From the NCBI RefSeq assembly GCF_001298105.1, contig NZ_LGJH01000143.1, positions 23,939 through 87,938 on the forward strand: a stretch of DNA of 64,000 nucleotides, read 5' to 3'. The stretch comes from Novosphingobium sp. ST904 (GTDB taxonomy: Bacteria > Pseudomonadota > Alphaproteobacteria > Sphingomonadales > Sphingomonadaceae). Below are positions 9,488 through 18,510 of this stretch, piece by piece; position 1 is the first letter of the stretch, and the number at the start of each line of letters is the position of its first letter. Made by a program: the position numbers and the translations under genes. The notes under the pieces are model-generated. The model saw only the letters and a program-made list of their open reading frames with translations. It was not told the DNA's origin and did not search any database.

Positions 9488-10513
9488 ATGACCACGATCC
9501 GCAAGGCGCTCTCCCGGCTGCCTGTCGACCGGTTCCTCCTGCTGCTGATCGCCACCGTTGCGCTGGCCGCGCTGCTGCCGGCGCGGGGCAGCGCGGCGGG
9601 TCTGGTCGATAAGGGCGTGACCGGCGCCGTGGCGCTGCTCTTCCTGCTTTACGGTGCCCGCCTTGCGCCGCAGGCGATCTGGTCCGGCATGGCTAACTGG
9701 CGGTTGCAGGCCCTTGTCTTAGCCAGCACGTTCACCCTGTTTCCGCTGATCGGCCTCGGGGTCGGCCTGATCGCACGGGGCCATCTGCCGAACGATGTCG
9801 TCACCGGGCTGCTGTTCCTTTGCCTGCTGCCCTCGACGGTGCAGTCCTCCATCGCCTTCACCTCGATCGCCAGGGGCAACGTCCCTGCCGCGCTGTGCAG
9901 CGCGTCAGTTTCGAACCTGCTGGGCGTGGTGATTACCCCGCTCCTTGTCGCCCGCGTCCTGCCCGCCGCTACCGGTGGGTTCTCACCCAAGGCGCTGGAG
10001 GACATCGCACTCCAGATCCTGCTGCCGTTCCTGGCCGGGCAGGCGATCCGGCCATGGATCGCCGGCTGGCTGCAACGCCATCCCCGGCTGACGGCAGTGG
10101 TGGACCGGGGCTCGGTTCTGGTCGTGGTCTACGCCGCGTTCAGCGCCGGGATGGTCGCGGGAATCTGGAGCCAGCTTTCGGTCCGCGGCCTTGCGGCGAT
10201 ACTCGCCATCGACATTGCCGTGCTCGCGCTGGTCATCGCGCTGACCACGCTCGCCAGCCGCGCGCTTTCCTTCCCGGTGGAGGATGAGATCGCCATCGTC
10301 TTCTGCGGGTCGAAAAAGAGCATGGCGGGCGGAATTCCCATGGCCACGATCCTGTTCCCCGGGCACGCGGTGGGCATGATCGTGCTGCCGCTGATGCTGT
10401 TCCACCAGGCGCAGCTCTTCGTTTGCGCCACCCTTGCCCGGCGTTATGCGGCGCGGAGCAAGGCTCCGGTCATTCCGCCGGCTCCAGCGAAGGCATGCCC
10501 CGCGCCGCAATGA
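9488..10513 (+). CDS. SBF-like (bile acid:Na+ symporter family) transporter
   Basis: A 341-residue membrane protein with about ten hydrophobic segments, of the SBF-like group related to bacterial YfeH and animal SLC10A7. Visible family features are LPSTVQSSIAFTSIARGNVP in the first half, and FCGSKKSMAGGIPMATILF in the second. These form the two crossover motifs. The substrate is an organic anion of unknown identity. The divergent LysR regulator and the dyad in between suggest substrate-inducible control. The C-terminus is a proline/alanine-rich tail, and the last 44 bases overlap the convergent operon's final gene. Confidence 0.88.
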   Translation: MTTIRKALSRLPVDRFLLLLIATVALAALLPARGSAAGLVDKGVTGAVALLFLLYGARLAPQAIWSGMANWRLQALVLASTFTLFPLIGLGVGLIARGHLPNDVVTGLLFLCLLPSTVQSSIAFTSIARGNVPAALCSASVSNLLGVVITPLLVARVLPAATGGFSPKALEDIALQILLPFLAGQAIRPWIAGWLQRHPRLTAVVDRGSVLVVVYAAFSAGMVAGIWSQLSVRGLAAILAIDIAVLALVIALTTLASRALSFPVEDEIAIVFCGSKKSMAGGIPMATILFPGHAVGMIVLPLMLFHQAQLFVCATLARRYAARSKAPVIPPAPAKACPAPQ

Positions 10514-11387
10514 CGGCGCCGGTCCGGCTTTCGCCCAGGCAGGCCGCCGTCAGTGCCTCAAGCCGGCAGCCGATATCCTCGGGCAGCGGGAAACGATCCC
10601 GGTGATAGTCCCGATGCCCGGCACCCGCCTGTTCGACGAGATCGTCGTGCATGCTGCCCATCAGCCCGTTGATCGCGCTCAGGAAGCGGGACATGCGGTA
10701 GAGGTTCTCCTCCGGTTCCAGCGTCCGGCGCGTATCGTAGTAGGAGACCTGCCGGCTGACGATCTTGCGCATGACGTGGAAGGCGTGCCCCGTTACCGGA
10801 CCGCCGGCCAGGGCCCGGCCCAGCCGCGCGAACTCCCTGCGGCGGAAGGCAAGGAACCCGTCCGCATCGTCAAGCCGCACGCGCCGCAGTTCCCAAAGCA
10901 CCGCCATCCACACGGGCCGAGCCATCATCAGGCGCAAGGCCATGCCGTAGCCCAGCACGGCAAGGCGCCTGCGGTTGCGGAAGGAATCCTGCAAGTGGCC
11001 CATCACCGCCACGGTGGAGCGGAACAGCAGCGGCGCCTTGTGCCTTCTGCCGTAAAGCACCAGCGCGAAACGCAGCTGCTTGTAGCGCGCGCGGATATGC
11101 TTGTAGCGGACGCGGGCATCCTGCGGCAGGTCGCCCGTCAGCACGAGCGTTCCGGCAAGATCGCGCATGGCACCGCGATCGGTCCCCGCGCGCCAGAATT
11201 CCACGCAGAGCGAGAGGCAGCGCCGCATTTCCGCTTCCGTGCAATCCACCGGGATCGGATCGGGCAGGCTGACGACGGGATCGACCACATCGTCCATCTC
11301 GACCGCCTCGAACAGCGCCTCCAGCGTTTCGGGCGTAAACACCTCTTCCCGGTTCGTCGCCCGGCTCCTGATGGACCGCACCGTCAT
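10470..11387 (-). CDS. Uncharacterised helical protein, last gene of kinase/flippase operon
   Basis: A 305-residue soluble-looking protein I do not recognise with confidence. It is arginine- and histidine-rich and appears all-helical, with clusters such as YKHIRARYKQLRFALVLYG, MGHLQDSFRNRRR and FHVMRKIVSRQVSYYDTRR. The pattern of basic helices and an MHDDL segment is loosely reminiscent of CHAD domains, which bind polyphosphate; this is a weak impression only. There is no signal peptide and no membrane segment. Its ATG overlaps the stop of the flippase gene (ATGA), so it is translationally coupled and should act in the same process. An accessory role in surface-polymer export or control is an inference. 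Confidence 0.7.
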   Translation of the reverse strand: MTVRSIRSRATNREEVFTPETLEALFEAVEMDDVVDPVVSLPDPIPVDCTEAEMRRCLSLCVEFWRAGTDRGAMRDLAGTLVLTGDLPQDARVRYKHIRARYKQLRFALVLYGRRHKAPLLFRSTVAVMGHLQDSFRNRRRLAVLGYGMALRLMMARPVWMAVLWELRRVRLDDADGFLAFRRREFARLGRALAGGPVTGHAFHVMRKIVSRQVSYYDTRRTLEPEENLYRMSRFLSAINGLMGSMHDDLVEQAGAGHRDYHRDRFPLPEDIGCRLEALTAACLGESRTGAVIAARGMPSLEPAE

Positions 11388-12721
11388 GCCTGCGCGCCCT
11401 GCGCCATGATATGCGAAAGGCGGTGCCGCTCCCGGTAGGCCCAGACGGTGGGTATCAGCATGAACAGCGCCTTGAGGCATACCCCGGCGACATAGGCCAG
11501 GCCCGCCCCGGTGATGCCGAACATGTGGATCAGCGCGAAAAGAAGTACCGCATAGCCCAGCGCCGCGCTGCCCTCCGCCACCAGCGACGACCGCTGGCGC
11601 CCGGCCATGTAGAGCAGGGATTCGAGCGGGAAACTGGCCATCGTCACGATCAGCGAAATGGTCATGAGCTGGAGCAGGTCGTAAGCCTCGACATAGCGCT
11701 TGCCGAAAACCAGCCCGATCACCGGCTCGCCGCCGAGGATCACCACCAGCAGGATCAGGAAACCGATCGCGCCGGATATGGTCGCGCTGCGTATCGCCAG
11801 CTGCCACGGATGGCGGCTGGTCGGATCAAGACGCATGATCTCGGGATAGAAGCTGCGGGACAGCAGGTCGGCCGGCTTGCTGGCGGAATCGAAGAAGGTC
11901 GCCGCAATCTTGAACAGGCCCGCGCTCGTCGGGCCGAGCATGGCGCCGACGATGAGATTGCTCACCGGACCCCACGCCGCCCAGATCGAGTGGGCGAAGT
12001 TCGTCGTCCACACGAAGTCCCAGGCCCCGGCAAGGCGGCGGCCGGGACCGAACAGGCCGGGACGCAGCGCACCGCGAATGCCCTTCCGGCGCAGTTCCTG
12101 AACTGCCATGAACCACAGGCAGAGGTCGCCAGCGAGATCGGCGATGTACCAGGTGAGCACGAAGCCGGCGAAGCCGAAGTGCCCGAAATAGGAGATCGCA
12201 CCGCCGACCGCACGCAGCAGCGGGGTCGCCAGTTGCTGCACGGCGATCTGGTCGAACCGGTCCAGCACGCGCAGGATGCCCGTGGGCGTCGCCGCCGTCA
12301 TCGTCGGGATCAGCGTACAGTAAAGCATCGCTAGCCCGACATCGTCGGCGCCGATGCCGAACCATTCGGCAAGGAACGGCAGCAGGACCAGCCCGCCCGC
12401 AAGGCCGACAAGGCCGCTGGCAAGGTCGAGCCCGAATGCGAAGCCGGTCACGTCGCGCAGTTCGTCCACGTCACCCCGGCCCAGCGCCGGGGCGCCGTAG
12501 CGCACGATGAACTGCCAGGTCTGGAACTTCACCAGCGCGCCTACGCCATTGGCATAGGAATGGATCAGCACCAGCGTACCGAACAGCGCCGGGCTCATGC
12601 CGCGCCCGGCGCAGGCCAGCGCAACGAGGCCGAGCAATGCGGCCACCAGCTTGCTGGAACCGAGGTAGGAGGCATTGCGGACGATGGTGCGGAACACCCC
12701 ATCGGCAAACCATTGCTTCAT
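11384..12721 (-). CDS. Oligosaccharide flippase (Wzx/PST-like)
   Basis: A 445-residue inner-membrane protein with about 12-14 hydrophobic segments. The N-terminus NASYLGSSKLVAALLGLVAL and the internal GPVSNLIVGAMLGPTSAGLF are typical of polysaccharide-transporter (MOP superfamily) flippases that move lipid-linked sugars across the membrane. I choose the ATG at 12721 (MKQWFADG), which has AGGA eight bases upstream, over a GTG at 12748. The start lies 15 bases after the reconstructed stop of the kinase-like gene, and the end overlaps the next gene. No glycosyltransferases are in the window, so the polymer is unknown. Confidence 0.85.
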   Translation of the reverse strand: MKQWFADGVFRTIVRNASYLGSSKLVAALLGLVALACAGRGMSPALFGTLVLIHSYANGVGALVKFQTWQFIVRYGAPALGRGDVDELRDVTGFAFGLDLASGLVGLAGGLVLLPFLAEWFGIGADDVGLAMLYCTLIPTMTAATPTGILRVLDRFDQIAVQQLATPLLRAVGGAISYFGHFGFAGFVLTWYIADLAGDLCLWFMAVQELRRKGIRGALRPGLFGPGRRLAGAWDFVWTTNFAHSIWAAWGPVSNLIVGAMLGPTSAGLFKIAATFFDSASKPADLLSRSFYPEIMRLDPTSRHPWQLAIRSATISGAIGFLILLVVILGGEPVIGLVFGKRYVEAYDLLQLMTISLIVTMASFPLESLLYMAGRQRSSLVAEGSAALGYAVLLFALIHMFGITGAGLAYVAGVCLKALFMLIPTVWAYRERHRLSHIMAQGAQA

Positions 12722-12735
12722 GGGCAGGGTCCTGA

Positions 12736-13459
12736 TCACGCCGCGCACTCCTGCAACGGCGATGAGGCAGGCGCCTCGTTCCGGTCAAGGCGCTCCTCGA
12801 TGGCGGCCTTCGCAAGCGCAAGGACCTCGGCAAGGGGCTGCTCCGATCATCTCGACGATGGGAGCGCCCTCGAACATCAGGAGCGGCACGTCCGCGATCT
12901 TGCGGGCGAGCGAGGACAGGCGGTGGTCCGGCTTGCGCGCCACCGCCACGTCGAGCGAGACGTTGAGACGGATCACGAGGTCGGGGCGGTTCACCACCAT
13001 CGCCTCGTAGCGGCGGCGCTCCGAGCGGGCGAGCAAGCCCACGAGACCAGACCGGCCGGCACTGGCAAGTCCCAGCCCGTCCATCGGCCCGGGCACGCCC
13101 AATTGCGGAAAACGGTCGGCGATGATGGCATTGCCCTCCCGGCGCAGCCGCATCATCCGGCGGAAACGGCGCACGCGCCGCATCGAAAACGCATAGATCA
13201 CCAGTGCCGCCAGCAGCCCGGGGCCCTTGTCGGTCTGGGCTTTCCGGGCCTTGGCATGGATCGACTTGTCGAGCTTGCCGCCCAGCAGCGGCAGGCGCGC
13301 GATCCGGCGGCCGATATTGCCGGACTGCTTGCCGAGATGACAGATCCGCGCCGGTTGCCGCTCCTCCAGCCAGGCGCGCAGTGCTTCGGTCACGGTCGAC
13401 TTGCCGGAACCATCGCAACCGATAACGGCGATGAGGGGCGGAAGAGTTGTCTTGTTCAT
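12736..13459 (-). CDS. Thymidylate-kinase-like P-loop protein B, frameshifted near 12848
   Basis: A reconstructed protein of about 240 residues. Walker A is GCDGSGKST at 14-22, and a thymidylate-kinase-like DR motif occurs in IIADRFPQLGVPG. Between them is a basic region (RRVRRFRRMMRLRREG). It is clearly paralogous to the gene just upstream. After IVEMI the frame breaks: the continuation QPLAEVLALAKAAIEE lies in another frame and ends at 12736. The net change is one base gained or two lost; alignment to the paralogue favours two lost. True thymidylate kinases are shorter (~210) and lack the insert between P-loop and DR motif, so the substrate may not be dTMP. Confidence 0.75.
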
Positions 13460-13493
13460 CGTAAGGCCTGAATGAAAGATCGTCGGCAAAGGA

Positions 13494-14267
13494 TCAGCTG
13501 TGCAGCCCGTACCGCCGCAGCACGGCGAGAACGGTTTCCAGCACTTCGTGATAGGGGCGGGTCGCATCGACATCGACGATCTGCGCGCCGCCGAAGCGCA
13601 GCGTCGGCACGACGGCCAGCTTCTTCTCCAGCATGTCGCGCTGGTGATCGGACTTGCGCGCAAGGGCAGTATCGACATCGACGTTGAGGCGGATCACCAC
13701 GGTCGGCCGATAGGAGGCCATGTCGTCGTAAAGCGCCCGTTCCCGCGCGGCGAGACGTTCCACCACAGCCGAACCCCTGCGTTTCCACGAAAGCCCGGGG
13801 CCATCGAAGCTGCCGGGAACTTCCGCTTGCGGATAGCGGTCGGTAATGACCTGGACGCCGCCCCGGCGGTAGTCGAGCACCTTGCGGAACCGGCGGCCCC
13901 GCGCCAGCGAAAAGCCGAACATGGCCAGCGCCGTGGCAAGCCCGGGCAGGCGCTTGTCCGGCCCTTCGTGCGCCTTCTTTGCCTTCCTCGTAAGAAACCG
14001 TTCGGCAAGTCGGCCGATCAGCGGGAGTTCGCCGATCCGGCGCCCGAGATCGCCCGTGCCGAGCCCGAGATACATCGACCGCGTGGGAGACTGCCGGTCC
14101 AGCAGCGCAACGAGATCGCGCGCAAGCGTGGACTTGCCCGAACCGTCGCAGCCGATCAGGGCCACGCAGGGCGCCAGGACGCCCCGGCTTCGCACCGGCA
14201 CACTCCCGAAAGCGGATTCGAGGGAGGAATAGGACGCGATCTCTCGCGGGGACTTGTGTATCGTCAT
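13494..14267 (-). CDS. Thymidylate-kinase-like P-loop protein A
   Basis: A 257-residue protein with Walker A GCDGSGKST at 39-47, the thymidylate-kinase-like DR motif in VITDRYPQAEVPGSFDGPGL, and a late IRLNVDVDTALARKSDH stretch. The last matches the lid region where these kinases carry basic residues. An unusual ~40-residue basic insert (RKAKKAHEGPDKR and RGRRFRKVLDYRRGG) lies between the P-loop and the DR motif and is shared with the downstream paralogue, 35 bases away. The operon also holds a flippase, so a role in surface polymer synthesis, perhaps phosphorylating a sugar or lipid carrier, is an inference. It is divergent from a two-component system. Confidence 0.8.
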   Translation of the reverse strand: MTIHKSPREIASYSSLESAFGSVPVRSRGVLAPCVALIGCDGSGKSTLARDLVALLDRQSPTRSMYLGLGTGDLGRRIGELPLIGRLAERFLTRKAKKAHEGPDKRLPGLATALAMFGFSLARGRRFRKVLDYRRGGVQVITDRYPQAEVPGSFDGPGLSWKRRGSAVVERLAARERALYDDMASYRPTVVIRLNVDVDTALARKSDHQRDMLEKKLAVVPTLRFGGAQIVDVDATRPYHEVLETVLAVLRRYGLHS

Positions 14268-14503
14268 GTTTTCGTTAGCCGTTCCTGTCGCCGTCCGCAG
14301 CGTTTTCGCTTCCGGAAACGGCGCCTGCGTTCAGGTCGATCAGCGCCCCTAGGCCGCGAAGCTGATGCGAAGCTGATGGCGCAAAAAAGATCTCTCGCGG
14401 TTTGACGGGCGGCTGGAAGCTGGCGTAGTCCGGCGTTTCGCGAGCCAAGGCTCAAGCCTTCCGGTCCCGTTGCCGGGCGTTCAATCTCGCTGGGAGCCGT
14501 GCC

Positions 14504-15172
14504 TTGCCCCGCCTGCTGGTTGCGGAAGACGATCTCGATCTCGGCGCCGCGATGAAGCGCGCTCTCGAACTCGACGGATACGTGGTCGATCACTTCATGC
14601 GCGGCGACGAGGTTCTCGCCGCCGCCAGCGTCAGCCCCTACGACGTAATCCTGCTCGACATCGGGCTGCCGCAAATGTCCGGCCTCGAAGTGCTCCGGCA
14701 GCTTCGCTCCGCCCGCAATACTGCCCCCGTCATCATCATCACCGCGTTCGACCGCACCCAGCACCGCGTCGCCGGGCTCGATGCCGGAGCGGACGACTAC
14801 GTGGTGAAGCCGGTGGACCTCGAGGAACTCGCCGCGCGCATCCGTTCGCAGCTTCGCCGCAAGGACCGCCGGCAGGATAACAGCGTGAGCATCGGCGACG
14901 TCACGCTGGATTTCGCCGGACACGTTGCCTCGCTGGCCGGAGAAGACGTGGCGCTGACCGCCAAGGAATACCGCGTTCTGGCCCTGCTCATGCGGCGCAG
15001 CCGGCGTTTCGTGTCCAAGGCCGATCTCGAGGGCGAGCTTTACGACCAGGATCACTGGGTCGAATCCAACACGGTCGAAGTCGCCATCTCCTCCCTGCGG
15101 CGCAAGTTCGGGCGCGATTTCATCCGGACGGCGCGCGGCCTCGGCTACATGGTGGGGGGGCAGGAGACGTGA
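14504..15172 (+). CDS. OmpR-family response regulator
   Basis: A 222-residue DNA-binding response regulator. The receiver domain (1-115) has the acid pocket at residues 8-10 (EDD), phospho-acceptor Asp52 in LLDIGLP, and the conserved Lys in VVKPVD. The C-terminal winged helix (about 130-220) shows LTAKEYRVLALLM and the closing RTARGLGYMV. The start is TTG, with GGGAG eight bases upstream. The stop overlaps the GTG of the kinase gene (GTGA), so the two are cotranslated. The divergent kinase/flippase operon 236 bases away is a plausible target. Confidence 0.92.
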   Translation: MPRLLVAEDDLDLGAAMKRALELDGYVVDHFMRGDEVLAAASVSPYDVILLDIGLPQMSGLEVLRQLRSARNTAPVIIITAFDRTQHRVAGLDAGADDYVVKPVDLEELAARIRSQLRRKDRRQDNSVSIGDVTLDFAGHVASLAGEDVALTAKEYRVLALLMRRSRRFVSKADLEGELYDQDHWVESNTVEVAISSLRRKFGRDFIRTARGLGYMVGGQET

Positions 15173-16542
15173 GGCGGTCCTCGCTCTCCACCCGGCTCTA
15201 TCGCCGCGTGCTCCTGCTACTGGCGCTGACCGGACTGGGGATGGGCACCGTAATCTACACCGTGGCCAACCGGGAGATCGGCCGCGCATCCGACGCCCAG
15301 CTCGTGAACGCCTCCCGCCTGCTCTACATGATGATGCAGGACGAATTGACAGCAGGCGTGCTGGCCGCGCGGGGAACGGGGCTGGCGGACGACGATCCGC
15401 TGCTCTCGCCCGAAGAGCGCAAGGCGTTCCACGCATCGTACGACTGGTGCATGTTCGCGGTGTTCTGGGATGGCAGGCCGGTTGCTCAGTCCGGCTGGGG
15501 AGCGCCGGTCAGCCAGGTTCCCCGAGCCGCAGGGCTCCACGATTTCACCGCGGTCGGCGATCGCTGGCGCAGCTATGGCCTGCCCGGCCGCGACCCCCGC
15601 CTGCTCGTCGTCGTGGCAGAACGGGACGCCATGCGCGAATTCTCGATGGTGCCGGTCCTGCGCAAGCTGGCGCTGCCGCTGATCCTGCTGATCGGCGCGG
15701 GCATGGTGGTTCTCTGGTGGACCCTTCGCAAGAGCCTTTCTGAAGTGGAACGGCTGGCTTCCACACTCAATGCGCGCTCGCTCGCCGATCTCACGCCGCT
15801 GGTGCCGGATGACTGGTCGCGCGATCTCGGGCCGCTGATCATAGCGCTCAACAAGCTCTTCTCGCGGCTCGATCAGGCTTACGAACTGGAGCAGGCCTTC
15901 ACCGACGACGTTGCCCACGAACTGCGCACCCCGCTCGCGGCGATCCGCGCGCAGGCGCAGATCCTGCGCAAGACCGCGCCCGCCGAACTGCGGGACGATA
16001 CAAGACGGCTGCTGGGCGTCGTGGACCGGGCGAACGACCTGATAGACGGGATGCTCACGCTCGCCCGGCTCAATGCCACGGCAGTTTCAAGCCGCTCGGT
16101 CGATGTCCATGCGCTGGTGGCCGATGTCGTGGCGGAAACCCTGCTGCACCTGCCCGCCGATGCGATGGAATTCACGGTCACGCCCGATCACATCGTCCGC
16201 TGGCGGTGTGATGCGGCCTCGCTCCAGATCGCGCTGTCCGCCGTGATCGAGAATGGCGTGCGCCATGCCCGCGATGGTGGCCAAATCGACATTGCAATCG
16301 TGCGCGGCGCGGATCGGCTGGTGGTAACCGTGGGGGACCGGGGCGACGGCGTTCCAGCTGCGGATCGCGAACGCCTGCTCCGCCGATTCGAACGCGGTTC
16401 TTCGGCATTTCCCGGCAGCGGCCTTGGCTTGTCGATCGCGGTGAAGGCGATGAACCTTGCCGGCGGATCGATCCGGCTGGAGGACCGGCAGGACGGCCCA
16501 GGCCTGCTCGTCATCCTCACCCTTCCCGCCGCTTCGGAGTAG
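15169..16542 (+). CDS. Sensor histidine kinase (QseC/TctE-like)
   Basis: A 457-residue inner-membrane kinase. Two membrane segments (about 13-30 and 167-185) flank a ~135-residue periplasmic sensor region. This is followed by a HAMP-like linker, the H-box DVAHELRTPLAA with phospho-acceptor His250, and the ATPase domain with N-box ENGVRHA, GDRGDGVP and the GSGLGLSIA loop. The architecture fits the 2CSK-type kinases of the QseC/TctE group. It pairs with the response regulator immediately upstream, with which it overlaps by four bases. The signal sensed is unknown. Confidence 0.92.
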   Translation: MRRSSLSTRLYRRVLLLLALTGLGMGTVIYTVANREIGRASDAQLVNASRLLYMMMQDELTAGVLAARGTGLADDDPLLSPEERKAFHASYDWCMFAVFWDGRPVAQSGWGAPVSQVPRAAGLHDFTAVGDRWRSYGLPGRDPRLLVVVAERDAMREFSMVPVLRKLALPLILLIGAGMVVLWWTLRKSLSEVERLASTLNARSLADLTPLVPDDWSRDLGPLIIALNKLFSRLDQAYELEQAFTDDVAHELRTPLAAIRAQAQILRKTAPAELRDDTRRLLGVVDRANDLIDGMLTLARLNATAVSSRSVDVHALVADVVAETLLHLPADAMEFTVTPDHIVRWRCDAASLQIALSAVIENGVRHARDGGQIDIAIVRGADRLVVTVGDRGDGVPAADRERLLRRFERGSSAFPGSGLGLSIAVKAMNLAGGSIRLEDRQDGPGLLVILTLPAASE

Positions 16543-16697
16543 ATGCCGCGCGCCCGGCACAAGAGGCGTTTACTGACCAACTCCTGCCGCACCGGCGGAT
16601 TTCCGCAAAAATGTGCAACGAAACACACGGTACAGCGTTCTTTATGGGCGCTGAAGTGATATTATCCGTTTTGGCAGTAATCAGCACGGGGACACGA

Positions 16698-17009
16698 ATG
16701 CCCAAAGACGCAACGGTTTATTCGATCGATTCCACTAACGCACGGACCGCCGCGTCCAGAACGCCTTTAACCGATCAACTCAGTGCAATTCTCGCCCAGT
16801 TAAGTGAAGCCATGGTCGAAGCCGATGATATATCGCTCGATTTCAAGGGAAAACTTATGGTTCACCTCGATGTAAAGCGGGGCGAGGACCTTCCCTTGGT
16901 CGAAGCGAAGCTTTCCGCCCTGGGTGACGGCATGTTCTCGCAGGTCAGCCGCGGCGCAACGCCGCATCATCCTTTTTCGCACCGCGTGACGGCGCTCGTC
17001 ACGATCTGA
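16698..17009 (+). CDS. Small conserved-looking protein of unknown function
   Basis: A soluble protein of about 103 residues with no recognised domain. The start at 16698 (MPKDATVYSI) is preferred because GGGGA lies five bases upstream; an earlier ATG at 16611 gives 29 extra, hydrophobic but poorly signal-like residues. The central part DDISLDFKGKLMVHLDVKRG and the closing HHPFSHRVTALVTI look structured and are rich in beta-strand residues. It stands alone between the two-component system and the convergent L,D-transpeptidase-like gene. The upstream 155 bases are AT-richer than their surroundings, consistent with its own promoter. Confidence 0.65.
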   Translation: MPKDATVYSIDSTNARTAASRTPLTDQLSAILAQLSEAMVEADDISLDFKGKLMVHLDVKRGEDLPLVEAKLSALGDGMFSQVSRGATPHHPFSHRVTALVTI

Positions 17010-17105
17010 CGCGAAAACGCCGCAGGGCTGCGCCGATCGGCGAACGCGCCGGTCGGCCTCGGGGATGCGCTGAACTCCCTTGGTGTGCGTTACCCCTGTG
17101 GGAAA

Positions 17106-17810
17106 TCAGCCGAGCTTGGCGGCGTAGATCAGGCGTCCTTCGCCGAGATGGTCGAACGCGCGGTTAAGCAGGCTGTCCCCCACCGCAAGGCAGCCCTGGC
17201 TGCGGCCAAGCTTGCCATGAGCACCGATCATGTTCGGTTCGGCATACCAGGCCCCGTGGACAACGATCGCGCGTTCGAGCGCATTGCTGTTGGTGGGATC
17301 AAGACCGACAAGCCGCTGTGAACGACCGTGCGCGCCAAAATAATAGTCCGAAGTCAGGAACGCGCCTTCACTACTCGCGTTTGACCCGGGCCGGTTCGAA
17401 AAACGCTGAAGCCAGCCGGTATGCGCGGGATCGGACCCGCTGCCATGCGCGACATGCAGCGACGTGACCTTGCGGTTTTCAAGGTCAACCAGATGGAGAC
17501 GCGGCTGCGAGGACGATGCCGAGAAATCGACGATGCCGATTCGATCTCCCTTCACGCGCCCGCCATGCCGGTTCAGCGCCGCCATGGCGGCATCGAACAG
17601 CGGCGCTGCGACCGTTTCGGGTTGATAGGGCCTACGCGGCACGGGAAGCGCCGCAGGTGCGACGGGGGCCACGGAACCCGGGCGCGGAAGCACCAGCGAA
17701 GGGGCACGCGGCCTTTCCGGAATCGCGGTGGCAATGGCGCGGGCGGCAGAGGAGGAGGTCGCTGCGAACGCGGTCGCTGCAACGATCATGTTTCGGCGGC
17801 TGAATTTCAT
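17106..17810 (-). CDS. Exported murein L,D-transpeptidase catalytic-domain protein (YkuD_2-like)
   Basis: A 234-residue exported protein. It starts at 17810 (MKFSRRNMIVAATAFAATSS) with a GAGGTGG ribosome site. Upstream in-frame codons are not needed. The signal peptide, with possible twin-arginine character (SRRN), is followed by a proline-rich linker (residues ~30-60). The catalytic part contains GSNASSEGAFLT, ERAIVVHGAWY and the signature SQGCLAV with the putative catalytic Cys, matching the YkuD_2 family. It probably acts on peptidoglycan peptides or has a related peptidase role. Confidence 0.82.
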   Translation of the reverse strand: MKFSRRNMIVAATAFAATSSSAARAIATAIPERPRAPSLVLPRPGSVAPVAPAALPVPRRPYQPETVAAPLFDAAMAALNRHGGRVKGDRIGIVDFSASSSQPRLHLVDLENRKVTSLHVAHGSGSDPAHTGWLQRFSNRPGSNASSEGAFLTSDYYFGAHGRSQRLVGLDPTNSNALERAIVVHGAWYAEPNMIGAHGKLGRSQGCLAVGDSLLNRAFDHLGEGRLIYAAKLG

Positions 17811-17918
17811 ATCCACCTCGCCATATAGCGATTCTGTCGACAAAGTCTTGGCCAGTTTCGCATCCATCGTCACAAGCTGTTGCCCAGCCACCCCAAGGCG
17901 AGAAGGGAAGGATACATC

Positions 17919-18371
17919 ATGACGGCAGGGCGTTCCGCACATCTTTCGAGTGAGGATTATCGCCAGGCGATTGCCCTCATCATTCGCAACATCCAGAAAT
18001 CCGGGGAATTATCCGATGGCCAACTGGCTACCCGTCTGGATTGCTCGAACGGCACGATCCGCAATGCGCGCAGCCGCGCCACCAGCCTCGATCCGCTGAT
18101 CCTGGCCCGGATCGAACGCGAATTCGGCCCGGGCGCCATCGACCCTTTCCTCTCGCTCGCGCAAGTTCGGGCGGTTCCGCTGGCCACCGCCCGCCCGCAG
18201 ATGGACCCGGTCCTCGCCATCGTCGAGGCGCTGCACCGAATCGTCGAGGCCCAGTCGGTGGACAGTGACGGCGGGTCGCGGATCACGCCGGTGGAACTGC
18301 GAAAAATCATCGAGGAACTGCGCCACGGCCGCTCCGCGCTCGACGCGCTGATCGCACGCGCCGAGGCCTGA
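17919..18371 (+). CDS. Small helix-turn-helix-like protein
   Basis: A 150-residue cytoplasmic protein. Residues about 25-65 (GQLATRLDCSNGTIRNARSR) resemble a helix-turn-helix like those used by XRE-type or phage-replication regulators. The remainder is helical and unfamiliar (PVELRKIIEELRHGRSALDA). The start at 17919 has AAGGA eight bases upstream. It is divergent from the L,D-transpeptidase-like gene and lies 140 bases upstream of rarA. No partner is evident and the function is unknown. Confidence 0.68.
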   Translation: MTAGRSAHLSSEDYRQAIALIIRNIQKSGELSDGQLATRLDCSNGTIRNARSRATSLDPLILARIEREFGPGAIDPFLSLAQVRAVPLATARPQMDPVLAIVEALHRIVEAQSVDSDGGSRITPVELRKIIEELRHGRSALDALIARAEA

Positions 18372-18510
18372 AGGCTGTCCCGACGGGGCCGGTTCTTCAG
18401 GACAGGAGCGGTTCGTTTCAAGCGCCATCCCGCCATTCTTGCCATGGCCAGCCATCGCTCTATGAGGCGAAACCGCTAGCGCATGTGCCGAATACCCGGC
18501 GGATCGAGGG

